A DNA stretch of 64,000 bases from Viridibacillus soli (lineage in GTDB: Bacteria; Bacillota; Bacilli; Bacillales_A; Planococcaceae). The notes under the pieces are model-generated. The model worked only from the letters and a program-made list of their open reading frames with translations. It searched no databases and was not told the DNA's origin. Where the stretch lies: the NCBI RefSeq assembly GCF_016612995.1, contig NZ_JAEOAH010000013.1, positions 62,001-126,000 on the forward strand. The letters run 5' to 3'. How positions within the stretch are numbered: the first letter of the stretch is position 1; every line of letters begins with the position of its first letter. The translations under genes were made by a program, and so were the position numbers. This document shows positions 45,794 to 53,528 of the stretch, in pieces.

Positions 45794-46336
45794 CTATAAA
45801 TAAGATTCGGTTGCGACGAGTAAAAGATCGGTTTTCCCTGCGTGAGCATTAAACAGCTGATGAGTATCTGAAGCATCGAAATAGACCGCATTTCCTGCTG
45901 TTGCGATATATTCCTCCTTACCTAATACAAGTCGAATGCGCCCTGATAAAACATAGATAAATGTTTCGGATAAAGAAGGTTCAAATTGCTTGAATTCACC
46001 GTTTTGTTCAAATGTTAAAATGACAGGTTCAATTTCTTTTTCATTAGAAGTTGGAATAAGCCATTGAATACGATATTTTTTATCTTCGTCAGTAAAGATG
46101 GTTTGGTCCTCGTCAGTGTAGACGACTTTTTGTTCTTCTTGTTCATCATCAAAAAAGTCTTTAGGTGTTGAACCAAGAACTTCTAATAATGTGAAGAGTG
46201 TTTCAATAGAAGGAGAGTTCAAATCTCTTTCCAATTGTGAGATGTAACCTTTGCTCAAATCTGTTCTTTCACCTAACTCCTCTTGGGTGAGTCCTTTTTT
46301 TAGGCGAAGTCGTTTAATCTTTTTGCCGATTTGCAT
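45794..46336 (-). CDS. XRE-family HTH-cupin regulator of the pot operon
   Basis: A protein of 180 residues. The N-terminal Cro/C1 helix-turn-helix (about 6-60; GLTQEELGERTDLSKGYISQ) is joined to a C-terminal cupin (about 105-178; FIYVLSGRIRLVLGKEEYIA). The PuuR-like layout suits a repressor that senses polyamines through the cupin. It is the first gene of the polyamine uptake operon, and palindromic operators lie in its own leader, so autoregulation is likely. GGAGC precedes the ATG. Confidence 0.88.
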   Translation of the reverse strand: MQIGKKIKRLRLKKGLTQEELGERTDLSKGYISQLERDLNSPSIETLFTLLEVLGSTPKDFFDDEQEEQKVVYTDEDQTIFTDEDKKYRIQWLIPTSNEKEIEPVILTFEQNGEFKQFEPSLSETFIYVLSGRIRLVLGKEEYIATAGNAVYFDASDTHQLFNAHAGKTDLLLVATESYL

Positions 46337-46353
46337 CTTCTTGCTCCTCGATT

Positions 46354-46412
46354 GTTTACTATTCGTAAACTTATAGAAACGAAAGTTTACTTTAACGAAA
46401 CTTTAAGTTTAC
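46354..46412 (-). promoter_or_regulatory. Candidate operators for the HTH-cupin regulator
   Basis: A palindrome GTTTACTATTCGTAAAC (46354-46370) and two further GTTTAC copies (46385-46390 and 46407-46412) lie between the promoter and the ribosome binding site. A nested AAAGTTT/AAACTTT repeat (46383-46404) spans the middle. The clustering of one hexamer suggests cooperative repressor binding downstream of the start site. Confidence 0.55.
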
Positions 46413-46425
46413 TCAAACGATATCT

Positions 46426-46453
46426 ATTATACAAAATTGACGATTTTTTTCAA
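46426..46453 (-). promoter_or_regulatory. Sigma-A promoter of the regulator-pot operon
   Basis: On the minus strand TTGAAA (46453-46448) and a perfect TATAAT (46431-46426) are separated by 16 bases. Confidence 0.7.
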
Positions 46454-46455
46454 CC

Positions 46456-46654
46456 TTTTTCAGAAAAAAATAATAGTAATTCTGAAAGATTATTAGAAAG
46501 TAAACGAAATTGTAAGGGAAATAGGTCAACCAATCATTATGGACAAATATAATCCTATGAGAATAGTATAAAATTTTAGCGCTGTATTAGTATTCGAATA
46601 ATTAAGGAAATTTAATATGGAGGTAATTCAAAAAGTCGGTTTTCCAAAATGTGC
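46456..46654. other. Intergenic region without a recognised gene
   Basis: About 200 bases between the pot promoter and the LytTR gene terminator. I see A/T-rich sequence, an ATGGAGGTAATT-initiated 13-codon frame at 46617 that is too short and lacks support, and no conserved RNA. Confidence 0.4.
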
Positions 46655-46690
46655 ATAAAAGAAAAACCGAGTGCAAAATTGCACTCGGTT
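46655..46690 (-). terminator. Terminator of the LytTR regulator gene
   Basis: AACCGAGTGCAA and TTGCACTCGGTT form a perfect 12-bp stem on the minus strand, followed by TTTCTTTT. Confidence 0.88.
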
Positions 46691-46708
46691 AGTATCATTA
46701 TTATTTTA

Positions 46709-47380
46709 TTAAAATTCTAACGCTCTCTTTACATCATTTATATAGGAACTACTGACGGGTAATTCCGTGTTATCTTGCAAAACGATCAGTAAATTTGATG
46801 AGAAATCACGCGTTATTTTCCGAATAGAGTGAATATTTACTATATAGGAACGGTGAATACGTAAAAAACAATCAGGTAAACGTCTATGCAACTCTTTAAG
46901 TGTTAAGTTTGTTTTATATTGTTCACTTTTAGCATAAAACCAACTTTTCTTATTTAAGCTTTCAAAATGCGATACTTTTTCAATAGGGATAGGGGACCAT
47001 TCATCTTGCTGTTTGCCTGTTATAAAACGGTAGGGCTCTTTAATAGCTAACTTATGATCAGGCGGTAAGATGACAATTAGCGCGGCTGGCTCACCATGCA
47101 ATTCGATAGGATAACCAATGCCGTAATATGGAATACCTAATAACTCTTCTTCAACAACAGCTTCTATTTTTCTTCTTTCACGAATGACTTGATCTGCAAT
47201 ACTCCCTTCCTTAATACCCTTACCACAATTTAAATGTACATCATAAGCACCTGCAACATAATAAATGTAAGAGTCTCCTACAGCAATTGCCAATGTTGCT
47301 TCCTGCGGTATCCAATCTGCTAACAAATTCTTGTATTGCTCAGCTATCCCATTTGCAAAACCCATTTTTTTCTCAACCAT
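46709..47380 (-). CDS. LytTR-family transcriptional regulator divergent from aceA
   Basis: A protein of 223 residues. The C-terminal LytTR DNA-binding domain (about 125-222) contains LTLKELHRRLPDCFLRIHRS, YIVNIHSIRKI and the usual SSSYINDVKRAL-type end. The N-terminal region (about 20-105; AIAVGDSYIYYVAGAYDVHL, PAALIVILPP) lacks a receiver aspartate motif and looks like a small ligand-sensing domain, so it is not a two-component response regulator. Divergent orientation from aceA and repeats in the shared 183-base region suggest control of the glyoxylate shunt. AGGAGG precedes the ATG. Confidence 0.8.
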   Translation of the reverse strand: MVEKKMGFANGIAEQYKNLLADWIPQEATLAIAVGDSYIYYVAGAYDVHLNCGKGIKEGSIADQVIRERRKIEAVVEEELLGIPYYGIGYPIELHGEPAALIVILPPDHKLAIKEPYRFITGKQQDEWSPIPIEKVSHFESLNKKSWFYAKSEQYKTNLTLKELHRRLPDCFLRIHRSYIVNIHSIRKITRDFSSNLLIVLQDNTELPVSSSYINDVKRALEF

Positions 47381-47467
47381 TTGAAGCGCCTCCTCAATTT
47401 ATCGTGGAAAAACATTCATTCATCGTTAAAAAATGGCTTTTTATCAAAAAACAATAACAAAAATCAG

Positions 47468-47531
47468 AAACTGTTATATATTAATTTATAACAACGCTAA
47501 CTGTTATGCAACAACAAATTTAAACAGTTAT
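47468..47531 (+). promoter_or_regulatory. Three direct repeats AAACWGTTAT upstream of aceA
   Basis: AAACTGTTAT (47468-47477), TAACTGTTAT (47498-47507) and AAACAGTTAT (47522-47531) lie in the region between the LytTR gene and aceA, all in the same orientation, with start-to-start distances of 30 and 24 bases. Direct repeats of about 9-10 bases containing GTT are the general form of LytTR targets. Confidence 0.5.
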
Positions 47532-47563
47532 TAACGTAAATTAATTGGAAGGTGTGAGTTTTT

Positions 47564-48847
47564 ATGGTATCTAGAAAACAACAAGTGGAGCAATTAGAAA
47601 AAAATTGGGCAGAAGAGGGTCGTTGGTTAGGAATTGAACGTCCGTACAGTGCAGAGGAAGTCATCAAATTACGTGGCTCTGTAATTGTTGAACATACATT
47701 AGCAACAAAAGGTGCAGCACGTTTATGGAGATCTTTACATGAAGAAGATTTCATCAATGCTTTAGGAGCATTAACGGGTAATCAAGCTGTACAACAAGTA
47801 AAAGCGGGTCTACAAGCTATTTACTTAAGTGGCTGGCAAGTAGCAGCGGATGCTAACCTTTCAGGCCAAATGTATCCTGACCAAAGCTTATACCCAGCAA
47901 ATAGTGTACCTGCAGTTGTTAAGCGTATTAATCAAGCATTACAGCGTGCAGACCAAATTGATCATGCTGAAGGGCGCGACGATGGTTTTGACTGGTTCGC
48001 ACCGATTATTGCAGATGCAGAAGCAGGATTTGGTGGACCACTGAACGTCTTCGAATTAGTGAAAGGTATGATTGAATCGGGCGCATCAGGCGTTCACTTA
48101 GAAGACCAATTAGCTTCAGAAAAAAAATGCGGTCACTTAGGCGGCAAAGTGTTATTACCAACACAAAACGCGATTCGTAATTTGACTTCTGCAAGACTTG
48201 CAGCTGATGTCTTAGATGTACCAACAATCTTAATTGCACGTACAGATGCAGATGCGGCGGATATGGTAACAAGCGATATTGATCCGAGAGATGCGGAGTT
48301 CCTAACAGGCGAACGTACTCCTGAAGGTTTCTTCCGTACAAGACCAGGCATTGACCAAGCGATTGCACGAGGCCTTGCTTATGCACCGTATGCAGACTTA
48401 ATTTGGTGTGAAACATCTACACCTGATTTAGCAGAAGCAAAAAAATTCGCAGATGCAATCCATGCTAAATTCCCAGGTAAAATGCTTGCTTATAACTGTT
48501 CTCCATCATTCAACTGGAAAGCGAATTTAAATGATGAGACAATTGCGAAATATCAAGTGGAACTTGGTAAAATGGGCTACAAATTCCAATTCGTAACGCT
48601 AGCAGGTTTCCATGCTTTAAATCATAGCATGTTCGAATTAGCACATGATTATAAAGATAACGGCATGGCTGCGTACTCTAAGCTTCAACAAGCTGAATTT
48701 GCTAATGAAACAAAAGGCTATACAGCTACGAAGCACCAACGTGAAGTAGGTACTGGTTACTTTGATGAAGTATCGCAAGTAATTTCTGGTGGAACATCTT
48801 CTACAACGGCTATGAAGGGTTCAACAGAAACAGCACAATTCATTTAA
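47564..48847 (+). CDS. aceA: Isocitrate lyase
   Basis: A TIM-barrel enzyme of 427 residues that splits isocitrate into succinate and glyoxylate. The catalytic loop KKCGHLGGK carries C189, and [20 protein letters not shown] and [10 protein letters not shown] are active-site segments. Length matches the short (about 430-residue) bacterial enzyme. GGAAGGTGTGAG precedes the ATG. It is the first gene of an aceA-aceB-yhfH unit and allows growth on acetate and fatty acids. Confidence 0.96.
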   Translation: MVSRKQQVEQLEKNWAEEGRWLGIERPYSAEEVIKLRGSVIVEHTLATKGAARLWRSLHEEDFINALGALTGNQAVQQVKAGLQAIYLSGWQVAADANLSGQMYPDQSLYPANSVPAVVKRINQALQRADQIDHAEGRDDGFDWFAPIIADAEAGFGGPLNVFELVKGMIESGASGVHLEDQLASEKKCGHLGGKVLLPTQNAIRNLTSARLAADVLDVPTILIARTDADAADMVTSDIDPRDAEFLTGERTPEGFFRTRPGIDQAIARGLAYAPYADLIWCETSTPDLAEAKKFADAIHAKFPGKMLAYNCSPSFNWKANLNDETIAKYQVELGKMGYKFQFVTLAGFHALNHSMFELAHDYKDNGMAAYSKLQQAEFANETKGYTATKHQREVGTGYFDEVSQVISGGTSSTTAMKGSTETAQFI

Positions 48848-48866
48848 CCAAAACGGAGGTATGGAT

Positions 48867-50471
48867 ATGAGTATGCAGCAAGTAACTTCTAAAGACATTA
48901 AAATTTTAGGTAAGCAGACGGTTGCAAGTGAAGCAATTTTAACAGCTGAAGCACTTCAATTTATAGCTTCACTGCACCATCAATTTGATGAACGAAGAAA
49001 AAAATTACTAAATGAGCGTCAAAATAGACAAAAACGCCTTGATGCAGGAGAGAAGCTAGATTTTCTAGCAGACACAAAAGAGATCCGTGAAGGAGTGTGG
49101 ACTATTGCGCCACTCCCTGCTGATTTACAAAATCGTCGAGTAGAAATTACAGGTCCTGTCAATCGTAAAATGGTCATCAATGCATTGAATTCTGGTGCGA
49201 AAATGTTCATGGCATGTTTTGAGGACGCAACTTCACCTACTTGGGACAATATGATTGAGGGTCAAGTGAACATGCACGATGCGGTGCGCAAAACGATTTC
49301 GTTTACACAAGAATCTAACGGTAAATCGTATAAGCTAAATGACAATCCAGCTACCTTACTGATTCGTCCAAGAGGCTTACATTTAGTAGAGAAAAATGTA
49401 GAAATCGATGGGGAACAAATAGCAGGTGGTCTATTCGATTTCGGTTTATATTTTTTTCATAATGCGAAGGAATTAGTGGCCCGTGGTTCAGGTCCATACT
49501 TCTACTTGCCAAAGCTTGAAAGTCATTTAGAAGCACGATTATGGAACGATGTGTTTATCTTTGCACAACAGCAACTAGGCATTCCGCAAGGGACGATTAA
49601 GGCGACTGTCTTAATCGAAACGATTACAGCTGCATTTGAAATGGATGAAATTTTATATGAATTGCGTGAGCATTCAGCAGGGCTGAACTGTGGACGATGG
49701 GATTATATTTTCAGTTATTTAAAACGTTTGCGTAATCAGCCAGAAGTCATTTTACCTGATCGCGGTCAAGTAACAATGACTTCACCATTTATGCGCGCTT
49801 ATACATTGAAATGCGTACAAACTTGTCATAAAAGGAATGCACCAGCTATTGGGGGAATGGCTGCACAAATTCCAATTAAAGATGATCCAGAGGCAAATGA
49901 TATTGCTTTTGAAAAGGTGCGTGAAGATAAACGTCGTGAAGCAACGGATGGTCATGATGGTACTTGGGTTGCACATCCTGGGCTAGTATCAGTAGCGATG
50001 GAGCAATTCAATGAACATATGAAAACACCAAATCAAATCGATCGTAAGCGGGAAGATGTGCATATTTCAGCAGATGACTTGTTAGCGGTACCTGTAGGAA
50101 CGATTACAGAGGCGGGTTTACGTGTCAATTGCAGTGTAGGGGTTCAGTATATAGCTTCATGGCTACGAGGCAACGGTGCAGCACCAATCAATCATATGAT
50201 GGAAGATGTAGCGACAGCAGAAATTTCACGTTCACAAATATGGCAATGGATTCGTCATCCGCAAGGGGTATTAGAAGATGGGCGTGATATTAATGAACAG
50301 CTATTTGTTGCCGTACTACAAGAAGAACTTGCGCAAATTGAGCAGCAAGTAGGTCAGGAAAGCTTCAAAAAGGATCGCTATGAAGAAGCGGCAGACATTT
50401 TCAGACTTTTGACATTGAAGCCGACATTTGAAGAATTTTTAACTTTAGCCAGTTATAGTCATATTCAATAA
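48867..50471 (+). CDS. aceB: Malate synthase A
   Basis: A protein of 534 residues that condenses glyoxylate with acetyl-CoA to malate. Recognisable segments include [44 protein letters not shown] and [12 protein letters not shown], with the catalytic Asp/Arg of the malate synthase barrel. ATG 48867 is 7 bases from GGAGG; the upstream in-frame ATG at 48861 touches that site. It starts 19 bases after aceA, giving the second shunt enzyme from the same message. Confidence 0.95.
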   Translation: MSMQQVTSKDIKILGKQTVASEAILTAEALQFIASLHHQFDERRKKLLNERQNRQKRLDAGEKLDFLADTKEIREGVWTIAPLPADLQNRRVEITGPVNRKMVINALNSGAKMFMACFEDATSPTWDNMIEGQVNMHDAVRKTISFTQESNGKSYKLNDNPATLLIRPRGLHLVEKNVEIDGEQIAGGLFDFGLYFFHNAKELVARGSGPYFYLPKLESHLEARLWNDVFIFAQQQLGIPQGTIKATVLIETITAAFEMDEILYELREHSAGLNCGRWDYIFSYLKRLRNQPEVILPDRGQVTMTSPFMRAYTLKCVQTCHKRNAPAIGGMAAQIPIKDDPEANDIAFEKVREDKRREATDGHDGTWVAHPGLVSVAMEQFNEHMKTPNQIDRKREDVHISADDLLAVPVGTITEAGLRVNCSVGVQYIASWLRGNGAAPINHMMEDVATAEISRSQIWQWIRHPQGVLEDGRDINEQLFVAVLQEELAQIEQQVGQESFKKDRYEEAADIFRLLTLKPTFEEFLTLASYSHIQ

Positions 50472-50490
50472 AATACCGGAGGAGATTACT

Positions 50491-50613
50491 ATGAAAACAA
50501 CGAATCAAGAAGTAGTGAAAAAACATTGTCGTGAGTGCGGATGCGTAATTATTGAGCGGGTGGAATCAACTCTGTATGAATGTGAGCGCTGCATCGGCAT
50601 AAGTGAAGAGTAA
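50491..50613 (+). CDS. yhfH: YhfH-like small zinc-finger protein
   Basis: A protein of 40 residues with two Cys pairs, CRECGC and CERC, forming a treble-clef or ribbon-like zinc site; this matches the YhfH family as I remember it. GGAGGAGATT precedes the ATG by about 7 bases. It begins 19 bases after aceB with no terminator between, so it is part of the glyoxylate operon. Function unknown. Confidence 0.75.
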   Translation: MKTTNQEVVKKHCRECGCVIIERVESTLYECERCIGISEE

Positions 50614-50621
50614 TAAGAGAA

Positions 50622-50657
50622 GCTCATCAGTCAATTATTGGCCGATGAGTTTTTTTA
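50622..50657 (+). terminator. Terminator of the aceA-aceB-yhfH operon
   Basis: GCTCATC and GATGAGT pair across a 15-base loop and are followed by TTTTTTT. Confidence 0.75.
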
Positions 50658-50732
50658 TTGAGAAAAAACAGGCATTTTGGAGAAAAATAGCGATGAGTTA
50701 TGCTAAACTAGAAATCTAAGGAGGAGGAAGAA

Positions 50733-51011
50733 TTGGGAAAGAAAATGTTTTTTTATCTAGATCCTAAAGAGCGACAGGGCACAGTGAAAGTTCCAAGTAA
50801 TCCCGTTTTTGAAGGTACATTCTTGATGGTAAACCATCGTTTAATTGACTCCGTTGCATTAGAAGATTATTGCCCTAATTGTTTAGGGTTATTACGCTAT
50901 TCTGATGAATATGACTCGCTGTTTTGTGTGAATTGCAATGAATGGCGCGAAGAAGAATGCGATGACCCTACTTGCGACAGTTGTAAAGACCGACCTAAGA
51001 GACCTTTTTAA
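50733..51011 (+). CDS. Hypothetical zinc-ribbon-like protein
   Basis: A protein of 92 residues, family not recognised. Its C-terminal half carries Cys pairs CPNC, CVNC and CDDPTCDSC, consistent with one or two bound zinc ions, and ends with a basic KDRPKRPF. The N-terminal half (FFYLDPKERQGTVKVPSNPV) is beta-like. The start is TTG 50733, just after GGAGGAGGAAG; an ATG five codons in is too far from this site. Confidence 0.65.
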   Translation: MGKKMFFYLDPKERQGTVKVPSNPVFEGTFLMVNHRLIDSVALEDYCPNCLGLLRYSDEYDSLFCVNCNEWREEECDDPTCDSCKDRPKRPF

Positions 51012-51120
51012 GTGGCGTTTCAAAATGAATTGTTCTCAATAAACGGCTTATTTTTACCAATAAATCCTATTCAAAATAATTTTAGAAACCCAAATCCTTC
51101 TAGTTATAATACTTGAATTC

Positions 51121-51147
51121 AAACTCCATTTACGGGGTTTTTTCTTT
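51121..51147 (+). terminator. Probable terminator after the zinc-ribbon gene
   Basis: AAACTCC and GGGGTTT pair (one G-U) around ATTTAC and are followed by TTTCTTTTT. It lies 110 bases after the stop codon. The rest of the gap to 51376 shows only the candidate operator listed below. Confidence 0.5.
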
Positions 51148-51250
51148 TTATATCATTTTTTTAGTATAATTTACTGGTTTTTTATTAAAAATAGATGCAT
51201 TTATTTTTGAATGTATAAAATGTCGAATATTTGTCACAATAAGAAGTAGA

Positions 51251-51265
51251 TTAGAATAATTATTA
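51251..51265 (+). promoter_or_regulatory. PerR-like box upstream of the peroxiredoxin
   Basis: TTAGAATAATTATTA matches the PerR consensus TTATAATNATTATAA at 12 of 14 defined positions. It overlaps a possible -10 (TAGAAT) with TTGTCA 15 bases upstream. AT-rich context makes chance matches likely. Confidence 0.35.
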
Positions 51266-51376
51266 AGTGTTAATCGTTGATTTCACTAAGGCGATTTGCT
51301 ATTGTAGGAAATGGATAAAGGTGAAAAGAACAGTTTTTCGCTTATGCATATATAACAATAATTGGAGGGATTCAAC

Positions 51377-51919
51377 ATGGCAGAACGTATGGTAGCAAAA
51401 CAAGCACCCCGCTTTGAAATGGAAGCAGTATTGGCTAATAAAGAATTCGGTAAAGTAAATTTAGAAGAAAACATGAAAAATGACAAATGGACTGTTTTAT
51501 TCTTCTATCCAATGGACTTCACATTTGTATGCCCAACAGAAATCACTGCAATGTCAGATCGTTTCGACGAATTTGAAGATCTTGATGCAGAAGTAATTGG
51601 TGTATCAACTGATACGATTCACACTCACTTAGCATGGATTAACACTGATCGTACTGAAAATGGCCTTGGTCAGTTAAAATTCCCATTAGCAGCTGACCAC
51701 AATCAACGTGTATCTCGCGATTATGGTGTATTAATTGAAGATGAAGGTATAGCACTTCGTGGATTATTTATCATTAACCCAGAAGGCGAACTTCAATATC
51801 AAGTTGTCAATCATAACAACATCGGTCGCGATGTAGATGAAACTCTTCGCGTACTACAAGCATTACAAACTGGTGGTCTTTGCCCAGCTAACTGGCGCCC
51901 AGGTCAAAAAACTCTTTAA
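51377..51919 (+). CDS. ahpA: 2-Cys peroxiredoxin (AhpA/YkuU-like)
   Basis: A thioredoxin-fold peroxidase of 180 residues. The peroxidatic cysteine is C52 in FTFVCPTE and the resolving cysteine is C169 in GGLCPANW, making it a typical 2-Cys enzyme that reduces H2O2 and organic peroxides. ATG 51377 follows GGAGGG. Length equals what I recall for B. subtilis YkuU (AhpA). The thioredoxin-like YkuV gene lies next, possibly providing reducing power, although a terminator separates them. Confidence 0.92.
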   Translation: MAERMVAKQAPRFEMEAVLANKEFGKVNLEENMKNDKWTVLFFYPMDFTFVCPTEITAMSDRFDEFEDLDAEVIGVSTDTIHTHLAWINTDRTENGLGQLKFPLAADHNQRVSRDYGVLIEDEGIALRGLFIINPEGELQYQVVNHNNIGRDVDETLRVLQALQTGGLCPANWRPGQKTL

Positions 51920-51948
51920 GTTATAAACTTTGTTTTTAACATATAAAA

Positions 51949-51977
51949 GGCCTAACAAATGTTAGGTCTTTTTTTAA
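51949..51977 (+). terminator. Terminator after ahpA
   Basis: GGCCTAAC and GTTAGGTC form a stem with an AAAT loop and are followed by TTTTTTT. Confidence 0.85.
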
Positions 51978-52024
51978 AACATGAGAATATACTATGAACG
52001 AATTCCATTATGAGGTGATTAAAC

Positions 52025-52483
52025 ATGAAACTACGTGCTCAAATGCCTGAATTAGTAGGCGAAACAGCTTGGTTAAACGGTAAAGTATCAAAAGCTAATT
52101 TAATTGGTGACAAACCAACGCTAATCCATTTCTGGTCAGTAAGTTGTCATTTATGTAAAGAAGCAATGCCAGAGGTAAACCAATTTCGTGATGAATATAA
52201 AAAAGAGTTAAACGTTATTGCTGTTCATATGCCACGTTCTGAAAGTGACTTAGATTTAAACACAATTAAGGCAACTGCAGCTGAACATGATATTACACAG
52301 CCAATCTTCGTTGATGGTGAAATGAAATTAACTGACACTTTTGATAACCAATATGTACCTGCATATTACGTTTTCGATAAAGAAGGTCAACTTCGTCACT
52401 TCCAAGCGGGTGGTAGTGGTATGAAAATGCTTCAAAAACGCGTTAACCGTGTATTAGATGAAGTACGTAACGCTGAAGCATGA
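52025..52483 (+). CDS. ykuV: Thioredoxin-like protein YkuV
   Basis: A thioredoxin-fold protein of 152 residues without a signal peptide. The redox motif is SCHLC (C41, C44) in FWSVSCHLCKEAMPE, and the cis-Pro is in YVPAYYVFD. It is a TlpA/ResA-like cytosolic thiol-disulfide oxidoreductase; B. subtilis YkuV has this form and position. TGAGGTGATT precedes the ATG. The natural substrate is unproven; the peroxiredoxin upstream is a candidate. Confidence 0.88.
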   Translation: MKLRAQMPELVGETAWLNGKVSKANLIGDKPTLIHFWSVSCHLCKEAMPEVNQFRDEYKKELNVIAVHMPRSESDLDLNTIKATAAEHDITQPIFVDGEMKLTDTFDNQYVPAYYVFDKEGQLRHFQAGGSGMKMLQKRVNRVLDEVRNAEA

Positions 52484-52500
52484 TTAATTTATTATGGAAT

Positions 52501-52539
52501 GAGAATTGTCTAATTAATACGGGCAATTCTTTTTTTATT
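52501..52539 (+). terminator. Terminator after ykuV
   Basis: AGAATTGTC and GGCAATTCT pair (one mismatch) across an 11-base loop and are followed by TTTTTTT. Confidence 0.8.
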
Positions 52540-52626
52540 TAAAATAATAGCATTAGGATAAATTTGTATGCTTGAATGGATTGTGATACACTATGTCCAT
52601 TCTTGAATGTATCGGGGGAAATTTTC

Positions 52627-53286
52627 ATGAAAAAAGAGTTTGTTGTCATTGGATTAGGGCGTTTTGGTGGCAGTATCGTTTCTGAGCTGATTCAGCAAGG
52701 CGCAGATGTAATGGCAATCGATAAACATTCAGAAAGAGTCGACGAGTTTGCTCCAATTGCGACACAGGCAGTAGTAGCGGATACGACTGATGAATCTGTG
52801 TTAAAATCGCTAGGTATTCGTAACTTTGAACATGTCATAGTCGCAATTGGTGATGATATCCAATCGAGTATTTTAACAACGTTAATGTTAAAAGAAATTG
52901 GTGTACAGAAAATAACTGTAAAAGCTCAAAATGACTACCATGAAAAAGTATTACGTAAAATCGGTGCAGATCATGTCGTTCATCCGGAGCGCGATATGGG
53001 TATTCGTATTGCAAATAATATGATGTCGAATAACGTACTCGACTACTTAGAGCTATCTGAAGAGCATTCTATTATGGAAATTAAAGCTAATCACTTAATA
53101 GAAGGTCATACAATCATTAACTTAGATATTCGCGCAAGATATGGCATTAACATTGTAGCAATTAAAAGAGGGCAGGAAATCATCGTGTCACCGCCGGCAG
53201 ATGAGACAATCCATGATGGAGATATTTTAATCGTTATTGGAGCGGATGTAGATATTAGTCGATTTGAGAAGAAGATGATGAATTAA
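52627..53286 (+). CDS. ktrC: Ktr potassium uptake gating subunit KtrC
   Basis: A cytosolic RCK protein of 219 residues. The N-terminal RCK_N domain opens with VVIGLGRFGGSIVSEL (nucleotide site; acidic AIDKHSERVDEF follows) and the RCK_C domain (about 135-219) is the c-di-AMP-binding part in homologues. It forms an octameric ring gating the membrane subunit, here most likely the ktrD product at 5353-6702. ATG 52627 follows GGGGGAAA; an in-frame upstream start has no ribosome binding site. rnjA follows on the other strand, as in B. subtilis. Confidence 0.92.
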   Translation: MKKEFVVIGLGRFGGSIVSELIQQGADVMAIDKHSERVDEFAPIATQAVVADTTDESVLKSLGIRNFEHVIVAIGDDIQSSILTTLMLKEIGVQKITVKAQNDYHEKVLRKIGADHVVHPERDMGIRIANNMMSNNVLDYLELSEEHSIMEIKANHLIEGHTIINLDIRARYGINIVAIKRGQEIIVSPPADETIHDGDILIVIGADVDISRFEKKMMN

Positions 53287-53292
53287 AATAAA

Positions 53293-53346
53293 AAACATAG
53301 CAAAAGCGACGGGGATATATCCTCGTCGCTTTTGCTATGTTTATTT
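53293..53346 (+). terminator. Long terminator hairpin after ktrC
   Basis: AAACATAGCAAAAGCGACG and CGTCGCTTTTGCTATGTTT form a 19-bp perfect stem, with GGGAT/ATCCT extending it, followed by ATTT. Confidence 0.88.
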
Positions 53347-53384
53347 AGAGATGGAAGAGGTTTAGTGCCTTAGTAGCTAAATAA

Positions 53385-53526
53385 GCGCCTTCAGCATTTA
53401 GCATATCCAGCTTCAGGCGCTAACGGCTCGAGGTCGTTTCTGTTCTCTCGGTCAAAAGCTGAAATGACACTTTTGATTCGAGAACTCCAACGCTTGTCGC
53501 CGTTGAACGAGCGCCTTCAGCATTTA
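53385..53526. repeat. Intergenic repeat element with 16-bp direct repeats
   Basis: GCGCCTTCAGCATTTA occurs at 53385-53400 and again at 53511-53526. Between them lies a GC-richer block with an imperfect inverted repeat (GCTTCAGGCGCTAACGGC near 53413 against its counterpart near 53500-53519) and an inner hairpin (TCAAAAG/CTTTTGA). The phrase AGCTTCAGGCGCTAACGGCT resembles, from memory, a repeat common between genes in Bacillaceae. It fills the gap between ktrC and rnjA and contains no gene. Confidence 0.6.
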
Positions 53527-53528
53527 AG

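Noticed and set aside
47411-47425. CATTCATTCATCG near aceA as a FadR site
   Set aside because: Only one half-site is present, with no second arm at the proper spacing.
48006-48416. 136-codon antisense ORF inside aceA
   Set aside because: aceA is intact with catalytic motifs, and the antisense frame has no start signals or recognisable motif.
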